NCBI GenBank assembly: GCA_013400975.1
Contig: WBMZ01003058.1
Coordinates: 1-64,000, forward strand
Reading direction: 5' to 3'
DNA length: 64,000 nt
Source of the DNA: Atrichornis clamosus
Lineage: Eukaryota; Chordata; Aves; Passeriformes; Menuridae
Both the position numbers and the translations under genes were made by a program. Below, piece by piece: positions 42,601 to 54,300 of this stretch (its first letter is position 1; every line of letters begins with the position of its first letter). The notes under the pieces were generated by a model, which saw nothing but the letters and a program-made list of their open reading frames with translations, did not search any database and had not been told where the DNA came from.

Positions 42601-45600
42601 GAGCGACTGTGCGCGGTGAAGTGACAGCTGGGGGTACATCTGCGATGGCAGCAGCACACGCACAGGAACGCGCACAGACAGTGCAGAGGAGTCACCCCGC
42701 CAGGCAGGCAGGATCTGCTCCGAAACACCCAGAGGAAGGAGCTCGGGAGGTTTTCATTGCTCTCAACGCATCCTGGAGAAAGGGCAGTTGCTGTCAGTCC
42801 CTCTCTCTCCCTCATCCCGCTCTTGCTGCCATCCCTCTCCGGGTGCCAGGAGCTGAGGAGGGGTGAGGAGATGCCAGGGCGGGAGGAGCTCCCCACAGCC
42901 CCTCAGGAGGTAGACTGGTCAGGCACAGGTTACAAGAGAATGCACCGAGCTGAACAGTTTCTCCCCTCCCTCCATCTCCCCCCTGCTTACTATGGCTGAT
43001 GACAATAAACTCAGAGAGAAAGGCGTCAGGACGAGAAGGGACGAGCCCTGGCTTTTATATAGGAGTGAGGCGAGTGGCTGCAGTAAAGGGGAGGCAGCAG
43101 GGGAGAAAACGGGGGGCTTGGGAGAAAGGCACCCCTTTTCCACCAGTGCTCCAGAGACCGTGGTGGGGAGGCAGTGTGTCCAACTGAGAGACTTAACCGA
43201 GAGGTGCCCACAGTGGGCAGCACAATCCTGTGTCTGCCTCCTTGATTCAGGGAAAACTTGAGGAGTACTAGTAGGGGGTAGATGAGACAAGGGGAATGGG
43301 TGAAAGACAGGAGTGTTTGCATCCACAGTTAATTTTCCTGAACTTGGCGTGCAGTAGGGAGAGTGTGCTGAGCTGTGTGTCCAGTGCACGTGTCAGGTGT
43401 GATAACATCCGTGCCGTGACAGAGGCATCCCCTGCCCTCCCTGACATAGCCTGCTGGTGCAGGGGTGCAGCACACAGCTGAATCCAGTCCTCTATCTCGG
43501 TCAGGATTCCCTCTGTGCTCTCCCATGGGTTCCTGTAGCCTTACCCCCCAAAACTAGACCCCTATCTTGCCTTCCTCCATCTTGATGAGGACCTCAGTAG
43601 CTTGTATTTGCAGGAATTACTCTTTTGCTGATCTACTTAAACTGCCTCTGCTATCAGGTCCAGTATCATAAACAGACTGATTTGGGGTTTTTTGTTCATT
43701 TTAATTTGTCTGGAAGTTATTTTTTTAAAGTAAAATTTTTAGAGGACTTAAAATTTCAAGCTGCTGGCTGAGGAGGAAAAATGGGAATATTTCAGAAACA
43801 GGGAATGGACAATGCAAGCGGATGGTGCAGGTTTGACTGCTCTGCTGCTCTGGTGCCTTCTGTTTGAATCGTAGGTTTTATTTAACCATTGGATTGGCTG
43901 CCATGAAAACAGGTTGTGAATGGCAAGGTAAATCTTGATCAGCACTCTGCAGGATGTAATCTTGCAACTTTTTGTTGTGCAGCAGGCCCAGGAATTAAAT
44001 CTTGGGGAAAGCTCCTTATGAGAACAACATATGGATAATCAAAGAGAGAAGCCAGGGACTGCAGACAGAACGAGAGGCAAGCAGAGGATGAGCTAATGAA
44101 GCAGGCATGCTCAACAGAGGGATGAACAGGTGGAGGGGAAGGCTCTTATCTCCACAGTGAATGGCAGTGCACAACTCCAGAGAAAGCCCACTGCAGCCAT
44201 GGGTTTGCAGGCAGGGTGGGAAGCAGGTTTGCCTGCTGGTGGCAGGTCATGCACAGCTTCGGGGAGCATGTCAGCACGGTGAAGCGACGTCTACCTGTGC
44301 AAGGTGTTCAGAATTGCTTGTCCTCCTGCTTTATTTCATTTCTGGGATGCTACAGTTGCACAGGTTGCTTGCATATTAGCAGGAATAAAACTATTAGCCA
44401 TGGTCTCTCTGGGGACCCTGCAGTGGTCACTTACCATTTCATGGACCTCAGATCTTCCCCCTGATGCAGCATACCCTTTACCACCAGAGCAAAAAGGCTC
44501 ATTAACAATCAGTTATACTTTGGAACAAGCATAGAGGAGTTTATTCCAGTTTTCTCCGTCTCACCTGAGCTATAGCATCATCGTTATCTCAGACTGAATC
44601 ACTGCTTTCCTCCTCTCTCCTTGACCTCACCAACAGTGTGAAGATGCCCAGGCAACTATTTGTTGCTGACACTGGAGGTGTGATTGTGGCCTGTTTCTCC
44701 TCAGCTCCCACGTCTTCCTCAGGTCACCTGAAAGTGTGAAAGTTTCTCACAGTTCTTGCCGGTTGCTGCCACTTTTTTTCCCTGCCACTGATCACCAGTG
44801 CAAGCCCCCAGGTTTTCTTCTTCCTCATGTTGCAGGCAACTCTGCCCAGGTTCAGTATGGGCTACTTATACCTCCTGGGCAGAAGCAAGGATTTACAACC
44901 AGGGGCTAAAATCTCTCTGAAGAATAATTTGAGGCCAAATGTTCCCACTGGCAAAAACATGAGCCACTAAGTCTGCATTGCAAGGTTAGTGGTGTAGGTA
45001 TCGACTCCTCTTCAAGTCTCATGAAAACTACATGTTCTGGGTAATGCTCAGTCCCATTGATGTGATCTGCTATGATAAGGGGAATGACTCTTTCTTGAGA
45101 TGGTTTGAAAGGATGAATTTATTTAAAGCTACGTACCAAATCGGGTGCGTGGGCCTCATGGGGCTCAGCAGCAACAGCGCCACTTGCCTTCTGTCATGGA
45201 ATGCTGGTTTGTCAGCAGGGGCACCAAGCCAAACCATGCCTGCCATAGCCTCTCCGAAGCTGAGGAATCTTTACCCTGTCCTTCCTCCTTTGCATTCTTT
45301 GTCTTGTCTGGTTTGTGCTCTGCGAGGCTTAGGGCAATGCAGCTTTACAGAATGATTCCTTTCCCCCACAGACAGGCAGTCAGATTCAGTTTACAGCAGG
45401 GAGGGCTGGATAAGAAATGCTCCTCTGATACATGGGATTTTGTGAGATGTACCAGCAGTAGGAATGTGACAAGGACACTGGTATAAAAGGTGGAGCTGAT
45501 GCCAAGTGCCAGGGTCTCTGTACATGCAGCAAGGAAACATACCATCGCACACTCCAGTTTTAATTCATACTCCTCTGAATTAGAGCATCAGATCATACTG

Positions 45601-46071
45601 TTAGCTTAAAAGCACCCACACGGCATGATTCAGATTTAAAGGATCTGTTTCCTCCTTTGAAGCTCCTTCTAATTCAGAGGAAATCTGTAGAAACAGCAAT
45701 GCTTCATCCGTCTGATATTGGCGATTGTGAAAAGAGGCTCAAAATCTCCCTCTCTGTCTTTCTTTTTCTTCCTCACTTGCACTTTATATTCTATTTCAAG
45801 GTCCTGCTTGAGGCTGTAATTCCTTCAGAGCTCTTGGATTCAACTAGTTGACACACAGCCCAGTTGTTCCCCATCACCATGCCAGGCTGTGCACGACTGC
45901 ACGGGTTATTATGTGTGCTTGTAGGCAACCTACCCAGAGACAGCTGGGTTATTCTGTCAGGGAGACCCTGCACCGTTCCTTCTCCTGTGGAGCTATGCCT
46001 TACTTCAGGAACAGGATGCTGGGAATAGAAGAGAAAATTAAGCCAAGAAATTAGGACGCACTTCATTAAGA

Positions 46072-46097
46072 AACACACACACACACATACATACACA
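46072..46097. repeat. (CA)n short repeat
   Basis: ACACACACACACACACAT followed by ACATACACAG. Confidence 0.8.
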
Positions 46098-46691
46098 GAG
46101 TTCTGCTTAGCCCACCATGCACTGGGACCAGGTAACAAATCACTATTCATAATTGACACTTTCTGTCAAGTGGCATTTATAGTTCTGTGCTTTTGTAGTA
46201 GCTTAGGAGCAATCTAAATCTCTATGGTTCCCCCATGAGACAGGTGGGTTTTCAAATTAATCCCTTCCTCACACTGGCCTACTTTATTTCTGATTGATGC
46301 TGTGTGGTGCAGGAGTTGAGGCTGGGGTGATCACAGACATCCATTCTGGCCAGGCAAATCAGAAAAAGACAAAGATGAAAGGTCATGCTACCCTGGAGGG
46401 CTCTGTGAGACTTTTTGTTAATTTGTTCATAGCTTCACAGTGTTTAGTGTGAGGGAAGTCTCAGGACCTCAGTACAGTCAATGTCCCCTTTTCCTCTCCC
46501 TTGTTAAACCTCTGGCTCTCACTTGGCAGTCTGACTCAGCGCTTACCATTCACACTTGGAAGCATGTTGCAATTGTGATTTTCATCCCATCACCTTGGGC
46601 GAATATTTACTCCTCTTTTCCTAACTTGTATTTCTCTTTCTCTCTCTTCCATGTTTCTCTTTTGATCCTCCCCTCTTTTTGTTTCCCACAG

Positions 46692-46753
46692 CGGTGGGTG
46701 TGCAAATTAAGCTGGATTTACTCCAACGCAAGTTTTGGATGGCCATGCAACAG
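46692..46753 (+). CDS. CACNA2D4: CACNA2D4 coding exon (LLQRKFW exon)
   Basis: This 62-base exon has a strong pyrimidine-rich acceptor (TTTTTGTTTCCCACAG) and donor GTAGGA. Two bases finish an alanine codon, then VGVQIKLDLLQRKFWMAMQQ follows and the exon ends in phase 0. The human protein has GVQMKLEFLQRKFWAATRQ here. It is the first exon after the giant LRTM2-bearing intron, and its splice phase agrees with the exon 40 kb upstream, which supports both exon calls. Confidence 0.94.
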
Positions 46754-49700
46754 GTAGGAGTATCAGCAATCATGCAGAGGGACCATTTAATGCTCTTCCT
46801 TGCAAGGTTGATACTGTTACATCACATACCATGGCATTTTGATGAGGGCTTTTGTGAAATTCATATTAAAAGATTTATGAAATAGATTAGTTTGAAGTCA
46901 CACATTTCTGTAATCCTTTGACGGCACTAATGCCACGGGAGCCATGAGTCTGTTCCACAAATGCCGTGGTGACAATGTCAGCATCCTGGCCTGGCATTAG
47001 CTCTGCTGCATATGACACATTTAATTGTGGAAATATGCTTGTGCTCAGTCAGCCTTTCAGAAACCTCATGGAAATCTGCAATTTTGGGCACACAGAAAGA
47101 AATCTACTGCCTTCTCTTATCATCTTGATAATGATAACAAAATGCTACCAGCTTGCCAAAATAAAAATTATTTGCTCCAGGGATAAGCTTTTGGTGTTGT
47201 CCTAATTTTAGACTCTCTTGCTGGACTGAGAGAAGGGGAATAATTAAAAAACATCTTCCCTGGTCTGAGAAGCAGGAAAAGTGCAACACCTTTCCCTTAC
47301 CACCCAGGGGCTTTCTCTCCAGGCTTTGCTTTCAGGGTGGTCTGCTGGAGGGGTGAGAGTGACAGGACGGAAGCAGCACACAACAGGATCAGCTCTCTGC
47401 TGTCAGGAGAGGGAACTGTCATCAGTCAAGGATGACAGAGAAGGTAGGAGGGCAGGAAGCTGCTCTGTGGTGACAGGAGCATCCTCACAGGTGGGAGATC
47501 ACATAAACCTAACCTGAGCTAAAAAGATTTCTGTAAAGCACATGAGCACATCCTGAAGCAGCAGCAGAGAGCCTCATTTTAAAAAACCTCCTGAGGGCCA
47601 TGCCTAGACAGTTCTCACACAAACAAGCTCTCATGGGTGTTAAGTGAAGCTGGGAAGCCTTATTAAAGCCTCCTATGAAAGGAGGCCTGTGTGCCAATGC
47701 CTGCAATCCGTGGCCCTGGTAGGTGCTGGTATGAACAAAGCCTGTGTATGGTTTCCCGGGATGTGACCACCGTTTGGCAGAGGAATGACTAACAGATTTC
47801 CTTTTCTCTCTCTCTCTCCTGCTTCACTGATGCCGTGCCACCCTGGATGTCCATGCTGTGCCTCCCAGCCCAATGACAGTGATGTAAGTAGACAAAAGCT
47901 GGGGACAGGGAGGCATCCTGGCCTGCCTCGCCACAGCTTGGCTTTGTAATTGTGCCATTTGTGTGCCAGCATATTATAGGCACTGTCCCCTGTCTGTAGT
48001 CACTGGAGATGGTCCAAACCTGTCATAGGCTGTGTTTATCTTCACAGTAATTGTCTTTGGCAAAGCTCAAAGTGCTCTGGGTCACAGGGACCTGACCAAC
48101 AGCAGGAGGATGCTGTGAGGTAGGCTGGTCTCTGAGGAGGAGGCTGTGTCCATGAAGCAGCAGATAGTCTCAGAGCAACCAGGGAGCACAGGCTGAGTTC
48201 TGCCCTCACCTCAGGGGCTCCCTGCAAGCTGCTGGTACTCTCAAACCGGGGTCCTCACTGTGGTGCTGCTGCTGTATGGCCAGCCCAGCATCAGGCACTG
48301 CTGGAACTTCTCCAGGTCTGGAAGAGCAGCAGCACCTCACGCTGCTGAGGAAGGTGCTGTGAGACACAGGCCCTTCTCGTGGGAAACCACTGCGGTTCAC
48401 CTGGGTTTCTGTTCTGATATCTGGACCCTGGTCTCTGTATTTGTTGTCCCCCAAGGCCATAACAGTGGTTTGTTGCACCAATATTTCTCTGCTGACCAAA
48501 GGAAGGAACCCGGCAGGGTGAAGTCCAGGGCCACCTCTAGGAATACATCCGGGGAAACAACCATACGCTGTTTTGTGGTGAGGCAGGGGTGAGATGGTGC
48601 TTGCAACTGTGGGTAAAGGAATGTTTTTAAACCATCATCCCTAGAGTCTCGAAAAGCCAGCTGGATTCAGAGTGTGGACATGTAATATTGCAAAGCCATG
48701 GGACTTGAAACAAACTCAGGCACCGCCAAACCTCCTCTGAAGTTGAGCAGAGGAACAGAAAACTGAAGCTACTGGTTTTGTTCTTCAAAACTCAAGAGAA
48801 GAAACAAATTCTAACTGAAAGTTATGGTCTTCTTGTGGTCTGGAATGGCAAATTCACCTCTTGTTACTGAGAATCACCCAGAATGGAGGTTGGATTTTAT
48901 GTCTCAGGGTTTTGAGAAAATAAAGGGTAGCTGACTGAAGAGCAGACAGGCTGTGTGCTATGCCAGTGTCCTTCCCTGACCCCAGAAAACCTCTGGCAGG
49001 AAGGGGACTCCATGCACAGAAATGGCAACACCATGTCAGCTTTCTTCCCTCTGCTACTGGAGAAAATAGAATTTTAAAATGACACAAAGAGACAGACACA
49101 TGCAGCCACTGCAAACTCTGAATAATTATGAAATCAATAAGCACCTGAAGGGCTTTGTTACTCGCCAGTTAACCCCTCATGTCCCCACCCAGTTCAGTGT
49201 TGTGAAACACACGTCAAGTCTGGTACACAGGAATTCTAAATGAAAGAAATGGCTGGTGCCTTGGGCTACATGAGCACCGTTCACATCCTATTTTATCATT
49301 AGCTGTCTGGAGAATAAAGAAACCAACAGTAACAGCAAAAAGAAATCCCTGCCTGAGAAGAATCCTGATCTAAAATACCATGCTATATTCTTAGTCCAGA
49401 TACTAACAGATGCTGAAATGCATGCTGGTGTCTCACTGGTGCACAATAACCTTTGCTTTTGCCCTCTTGACAAGTGCCACCTCTGCTTGGAGTTCATAGG
49501 TTCTGCTGGAAGCATGTTAGGGAGGCAGGTGCATGATCTGAGCCCTCAGGAAAGGGAATGTTGCTCGGAGAGGTGGGGAGCGTGAGTGGCTGACTTGAGG
49601 GTTGGTACCTGTGCATGCTGTAGAGCTTGTCCTGGTGGAAATGCCAGCTGAATTGCAGAGCTTTATGGGATGCTGTTAGGGAAACTTTTAGCTCAGCAGT

Positions 49701-50317
49701 TCCATGGGGGAGACAGTAAGATGAGATCATGCCATGTGTTGAGGGAAACACTCGGTGCAGGTAGCTCCGGGTGCAGCTGCTGGTTGAGCTCTGGGTGGCA
49801 GGAGCCCCAGGATAGAGGCTGTGAACTGGCACTGACCCTTTGCACAACGAAGGGCACCATGGGGACAGCTGGGACAGCCAGGTGTCTGGCCACCTGGAGA
49901 CACAGCAGGAGCAGATGTCTCATCAGGAAAACCCCAGACTATCACACGCATAGACTGTGAGGGTATAAAAGTCTGGGGTTTCCTTCCTTCAGGATCCCTC
50001 CTCAGATGTGCCAGCTTGAGTTGCTTCTGTGTTACTGCACCGTGAATAAATTGCTTTAGGGTTCTGGATGTCTGAGACTCTGCTATGGGGAACCTGGAGT
50101 TGGACCAGTAAGGAAAATTTGTCTGGCTGTGTGAGTGTGGTGTGTGTGGAGTCACGCAGGGACCGGTGGGGTCACTGGAGCGACTGCTGAGGAGAGGCCT
50201 CGGTGCCAGCAGTGAAATCATCTGGTGGTGGGAGCGTGACTGCCACAGTGGCCTGCGCGTGCTCAGGCTGGGAAGTTTCCGTAACACCATGGTTAATTCT
50301 CTGCTTTTCCTTTCCAG
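46754..50317 (+). other. CACNA2D4 intron
   Basis: Mostly featureless; holds one possible 15-base in-frame microexon at 47869-47883. Confidence 0.85.
47869..47883 (+). other. CACNA2D4: Possible 15-nt microexon (PNDSD)
   Basis: CCTCCCAG, then CCCAATGACAGTGAT, then GTAAGTAG gives a perfect donor and fair acceptor. The five codons PNDSD are in phase 0, just as needed between exons 46692-46753 (ends MAMQQ) and 50318-50362 (starts CSALDG). No such insert is known to me in human CACNA2D4. It may be chance. Confidence 0.2.
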
Positions 50318-50362
50318 TGCAGTGCCTTGGACGGTGCCTGTCCACTCAGCTGTCAGGATGAT
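50318..50362 (+). CDS. CACNA2D4: CACNA2D4 coding exon (CSALDGACPLSCQDD)
   Basis: This 45-base, phase 0-0 exon follows CTTTTCCTTTCCAG and precedes GTAAGT. It encodes exactly fifteen residues, CSALDGACPLSCQDD, equivalent to the human CSTVDGPCTQSCEDS segment. Three cysteines are conserved in position and probably form disulfides in the ectodomain. Skipping this exon would keep the frame but remove all three cysteines. Confidence 0.93.
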
Positions 50363-51302
50363 GTAAGTTGCCTCGATTTCTTCTCTGTACCTGTGATGGG
50401 TGTGATTGACTACCTGCTATGTGGAGATCTCTAGTTCCCAAAAACAAAGGTTTGCTTGTTGTCTCCTCACAAGAGATTGCACAGCTGGGGCAGGACCTCA
50501 TGCTAAGGAGACAAATCTGCAGTTTAGGTCTTCCCCTCAGCTGTGAGATGCCAGCTGGGCCAGGGCAGGGACATGGGGGTTTTAATCAGATTCTAAGGAA
50601 GGTCCATGTCCTCCAAGTCTGTCCCCCTAGCATCCCAGATCTTCCAAAAGAGAGTGGCTGTCAGTGTGGCATGCGTGCTGGACACCTCTCTTTGTGTTTA
50701 CACCACTGCTTCAACCTTGGTCTCTGGAATAATTGGGACAGGAGCTCCTCTGCCCTGAAAAGTGGGATTGCCAGGGATTTTTTGTTGTACATTCATGTAG
50801 GATTTTCTCTGCATCCTAGTTTTTCCCTGCAATACCTAAGGGTTTTCATCTAAACTCTGTGCCTCCATTTCCTTCTTTGCAAAATAAAAATGAGATCAGC
50901 ACTAATACTCAGTGGTGGGGAGAGGACTATTTCATTAGTGGTTATAAAACTCTGAAATCTAAGGATGGAAAGCATTAGATACCATATTATTAAAGAGCAG
51001 AACTCTCCAAATATCCTGTCTCTTCCTGAAGGATGCCTTAAGTGTGGTCCACAGCCTGCTAGGCCTGCACAGAACCCTGACAGGAGACATCTCTGTCACA
51101 GCTCATGAGCTAAATACCTCAGAATGGAGGCAGAGAGGGAAAAGCCAATTAGCCAATTGTGTGAAATGTGTGGCAGCTGAGCTGTGGGGCTTGGCATGGA
51201 AATGCTGAGGCTGTTGCCATCATCACAAACCCACACTGCTCCATCCTGAACACAAACATGGAAAAAGCCATCTTTAATATTGCTTCTCTTTCATCTCTGC
51301 AG
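50363..51302 (+). other. CACNA2D4 intron
   Basis: A 940-base intron that holds one MIR-like remnant at its centre. Confidence 0.9.
50868..50995 (-). repeat. MIR-like ancient SINE remnant
   Basis: GTGCCTCCATTTCCTTCTTT, GCAAAATAAAAATGAGATCA and later TTATAAAACTCTGAAATCTA with AAGCATTAGATACC follow the order of an old SINE (TTTCC..TGTAAAATG..AAAGCRCTTTGAGATC..). The match is weak but collinear. Confidence 0.4.
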
Positions 51303-51365
51303 ATTCTGAATTGCTTCCTCATTGACAACAATGGCTTTATACTCGTTTCCAAAATACCTGAAGAG
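51303..51365 (+). CDS. CACNA2D4: CACNA2D4 coding exon (DNNGFILVSK, Cache-type motif)
   Basis: This 63-base, phase 0-0 exon has acceptor TTTCATCTCTGCAG and donor GTAAGA. It encodes ILNCFLIDNNGFILVSKIPE and a final E. The C.LIDNNGFILVS block is the best-conserved signature of the C-terminal Cache-like region of alpha2delta subunits. The four residues before the cysteine differ a little from human. A GGGAA microsatellite with an assembly gap lies about 320 bases downstream. Confidence 0.95.
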
Positions 51366-54300
51366 GTAAGAGAGCATAAGGGAAGGAGAAGAGTGGGGTC
51401 TGCTTGTTCCTAAATAACCCGCCAGAGCTGGTTAAATCAAATGAAGTTCAATTGTGTAATAAGGGTGGCTGTGGTGTAATTAAATTCAACTGCGCAGTGA
51501 GGGGGAAGCCTCCCAGCAGAGTGACAGCACATCCTAGGTGAGGAAGGAGTTTGCAGTGATAAGGAAGGAACTAGTCAAAATATCTTTTTATCAGGAGCAA
51601 GGAAATTAGACTCCTCTCCCTTGGCACAGATGCTACTGAAAGATGATCTGAAATGGTCCCAAAAGGCAGGCGTGCCCTGATGGGAAGGGAAGGGAAGGGA
51701 AGGGAAGGGAAGGGAAGGGAAGGGAAGGGAAGGGAANNNNNNNNNNNNNNNNNNNNNNNNNNNNNNNNNNNNNNNNNNNNNNNNNNNNNNNNNNNNNNNG
51801 AAGGGAAGGGAAGGGAAGGGAAGGGAAGGGAAGGGAAGGGAGCAGCACTTTTGAATGCTTCTGAAAAAGCAGGCATTCTTCAGGAAAAGAAACTGATGTG
51901 ATGGTAGAGCAAAACGCTAAAGGCAAAAACAAAGACAAAATAATTTAAGCAAATTGGAAACAGGAACACACCTAAAGAACTGGAGGGTTTACTGTATTCA
52001 CAGAGCTGAAAGGAGCAAGGGACAAGGCTCAGATTAGAAGTAAAAATAAAATGTGTGCTTCCACAACAGTTTCTAGGGAGCTGAAGGGATGCAATTTTGA
52101 TGTGACATCCTGTGCAGCTGGGTAAAGTCAACACTACCAGCCACTGCATGGTTGAGCTACAGTTTTCTGTTCTCTGATAAATTCACCACAGAGCCATTTC
52201 TTTCAAAATAATTAAACCCCATAGTTCTGGATGTCAGAAAGTGATATGTGGGAACAGTCTCATAAACTACAAAGCAGTAAGTCAATAGTAAGACTGGGCT
52301 TATAGAAGAAGTGGGAAATGAAGGGGTTTTGTTACTGACAGAAGTGTGGAGTTTCATTAAAATTGCCATGGTACTGGAGGTAAAAAATACAGTTTGGGTA
52401 TTTCCAAAAGGCAGTAGATCCAATCCCAGAAATGACTCTCTTCAAGATGTGACAAACAGGTTGAAATGGAAATTAAGGTAACAGAACTCCCAGTGGATGT
52501 GATTGGCACTGGCAGCACAGCTTCCATAAGGAAAAAAATTTATCAGATATAGTTCTTTGAAAGTGTGAGAAAATCAGGAGATAAGGGAGACTGGATGACC
52601 TACTGCATTCCAGTTCTGTTCAGCCTTGAACAGAGTCCCTTACAAGAAGCTCTGTATTTTTTCCTGGATCTTATGGAAAATGGGTTTTCCCAAAAGCTCA
52701 CCTCTGAAAGATCTGACCAGCAGAAACATGGCATTATAGTGGATTTGGGTAAATGATAAACATTATCCACATGCCTCCAAGATCAGGTATTTTGGCAAGC
52801 ACCAGAGCTGTTGTCCTCCAACTTTTACCTCCCTTGACCTCAGGGAGTTCACCACTGCTTTTTTTTCTGATTTCTCTGTCTTGTTCCAGTTACTGCTTTT
52901 ATTTCCTGGTGGCTTCATGAGTGTCCACAATGTTAAACCCTACAGGGAATTCAAGACAGCAGGAGAATTAAATCAATACCCTGGGTTTCATAGCTTTGTT
53001 CCCTGGATGTTGCTGCATGGGATTACTTGCTGCTATGTGGCCTTCCCTGCCCCATCCTACAGTCTTTCCTCAAGGCATCCTTTAGCATAATGCCAAAAAA
53101 AATCCCATACCTGGGTTTTTGTGGGTATTTTAGCTTTCCTGCCTGCCAGAGCTGCCTGCTGCCTGCACCTCCTCTGGGTTACCACACTGGAAATCAGAAC
53201 AGCTTCCCACAGGAATGGGTGAGAACAGTGTGGCTCAGGCTCTACCCTCCTCTGCCCTTGGGATGGGGGATCAGGGTGGGGGATTGCCTCTAATAACCTC
53301 TGTATGAAGGCAGCAGGAAGCTTACTGGCAGTCAGAAACCACCATGGAAAAGGGACTCAGGATTTTAATGAGTGACGAGTTGGAAGCTCCCTGCAGGATT
53401 ACTTGGGGAAGAACGGGTAATCTCTTAATTCAAGCTAATCTCCCCACCCAGACTCATCCCAGGGGGAGCAAAGAGTTAAAACGCAGAGCCAGGAGAAGGG
53501 AGTGAGTGAGGACCAGGTGCTGGGGAGGGAGGGAAAGTAAGTGGCAGTCAGGCTGTGCTGTAGGGAGGGCTGCTCTGAGTTTTCTGCCATGTTTGCAGCC
53601 ATGGCCCCACAACCACCTCTGAGTTTTCAGCTGCCTCTTGCTGCCAGTCATAGGCACAGCTGTGGATCACAGGTCTTGAGCTCCCTCCGCCTGCTGCATC
53701 CAGATGTTCCCTTGCTCACTAAACCTCTTTTTCTAGGACTGCTGCCTTCTCCCTGAGGCATTTTGCAGGGCATGTCTGCTAGCTCTGCACAGGGGGGACT
53801 CCAGGGACAGGGTGTAGGGAGGTGGCTAAAAGGTCAAGATGCCACCAGAGCTGGGCAGAGCTTGTGGAGAAGCAAGGGCTGGCTCTGCTGAGCCGCATGT
53901 CAAGGAGGCTGCCTGCTTACCCAAAGCCTGGCCTATTTGGCAGATCCTGTTTGTCTACAGCTTTTGAGTGTACAGCAAGTGTAAATTGCTCAATGAGCCA
54001 GCAAAGCATGAGTGCATACATGTCTGTGAGCAGTGATGCAGCTTTTGAGTCATGTGTGTGCGCCAGGTTGCATCTCTTTCCTGTGCATAGCCTGCACACA
54101 TGCAGCTATGCATCAGCTGCCGGGGGGTGTGACACAGCATGTGTCATGAGGGATGTCAGAGCAATGCTTTGTGCTGTAAACCTCTGAAATGGCAAGGGCC
54201 TGTGGAAACTTGCCCAGAGATGGGAGTTAGGAGAAACACAGCAGAGGGATGCCTAGGAGAGCAGCAGTCACTGGAGGAAGCAGGATGTAATGAGAGCTGC

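Larger units (their letters stand above)
41900..42750 (-). promoter_or_regulatory. GC/CpG-rich patch, candidate LRTM2 promoter
   Basis: CpG dinucleotides (for example in GCGAGATGACAGCG, GCGACTGTGCGCGG and GGAACGCGCACAG) are much commoner here than in the surrounding intron, and a strong reverse-strand splice donor lies inside. A GA-rich tract (42566-42600) sits near the presumed start. The assignment to LRTM2 is inference from position and strand of the donor. Confidence 0.4.
30253..46691. other. Second part of giant CACNA2D4 intron (5' of LRTM2)
   Basis: Holds the candidate LRTM2 5' exons and promoter, one MIR-like remnant and short simple repeats. No coding exon of a further gene was recognised; the longest open frames (for example 35438-36436 on -) resemble no protein I know. 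Confidence 0.75.

Noticed and set aside
44421..44442. Reverse-strand ATGAAATG followed by GTAAGT as LRTM2 first exon
   Set aside because: It leaves phase 2, which does not fit the phase-1 entry of the LRR exon, and gives no resemblance to the human N-terminus.
51571..51938. Open frames through the N run
   Set aside because: Products of the GGGAA repeat and unknown bases (Ser-Leu-Pro-Phe or Gly-Arg-Glu-Gly-Lys repeats), not genes.
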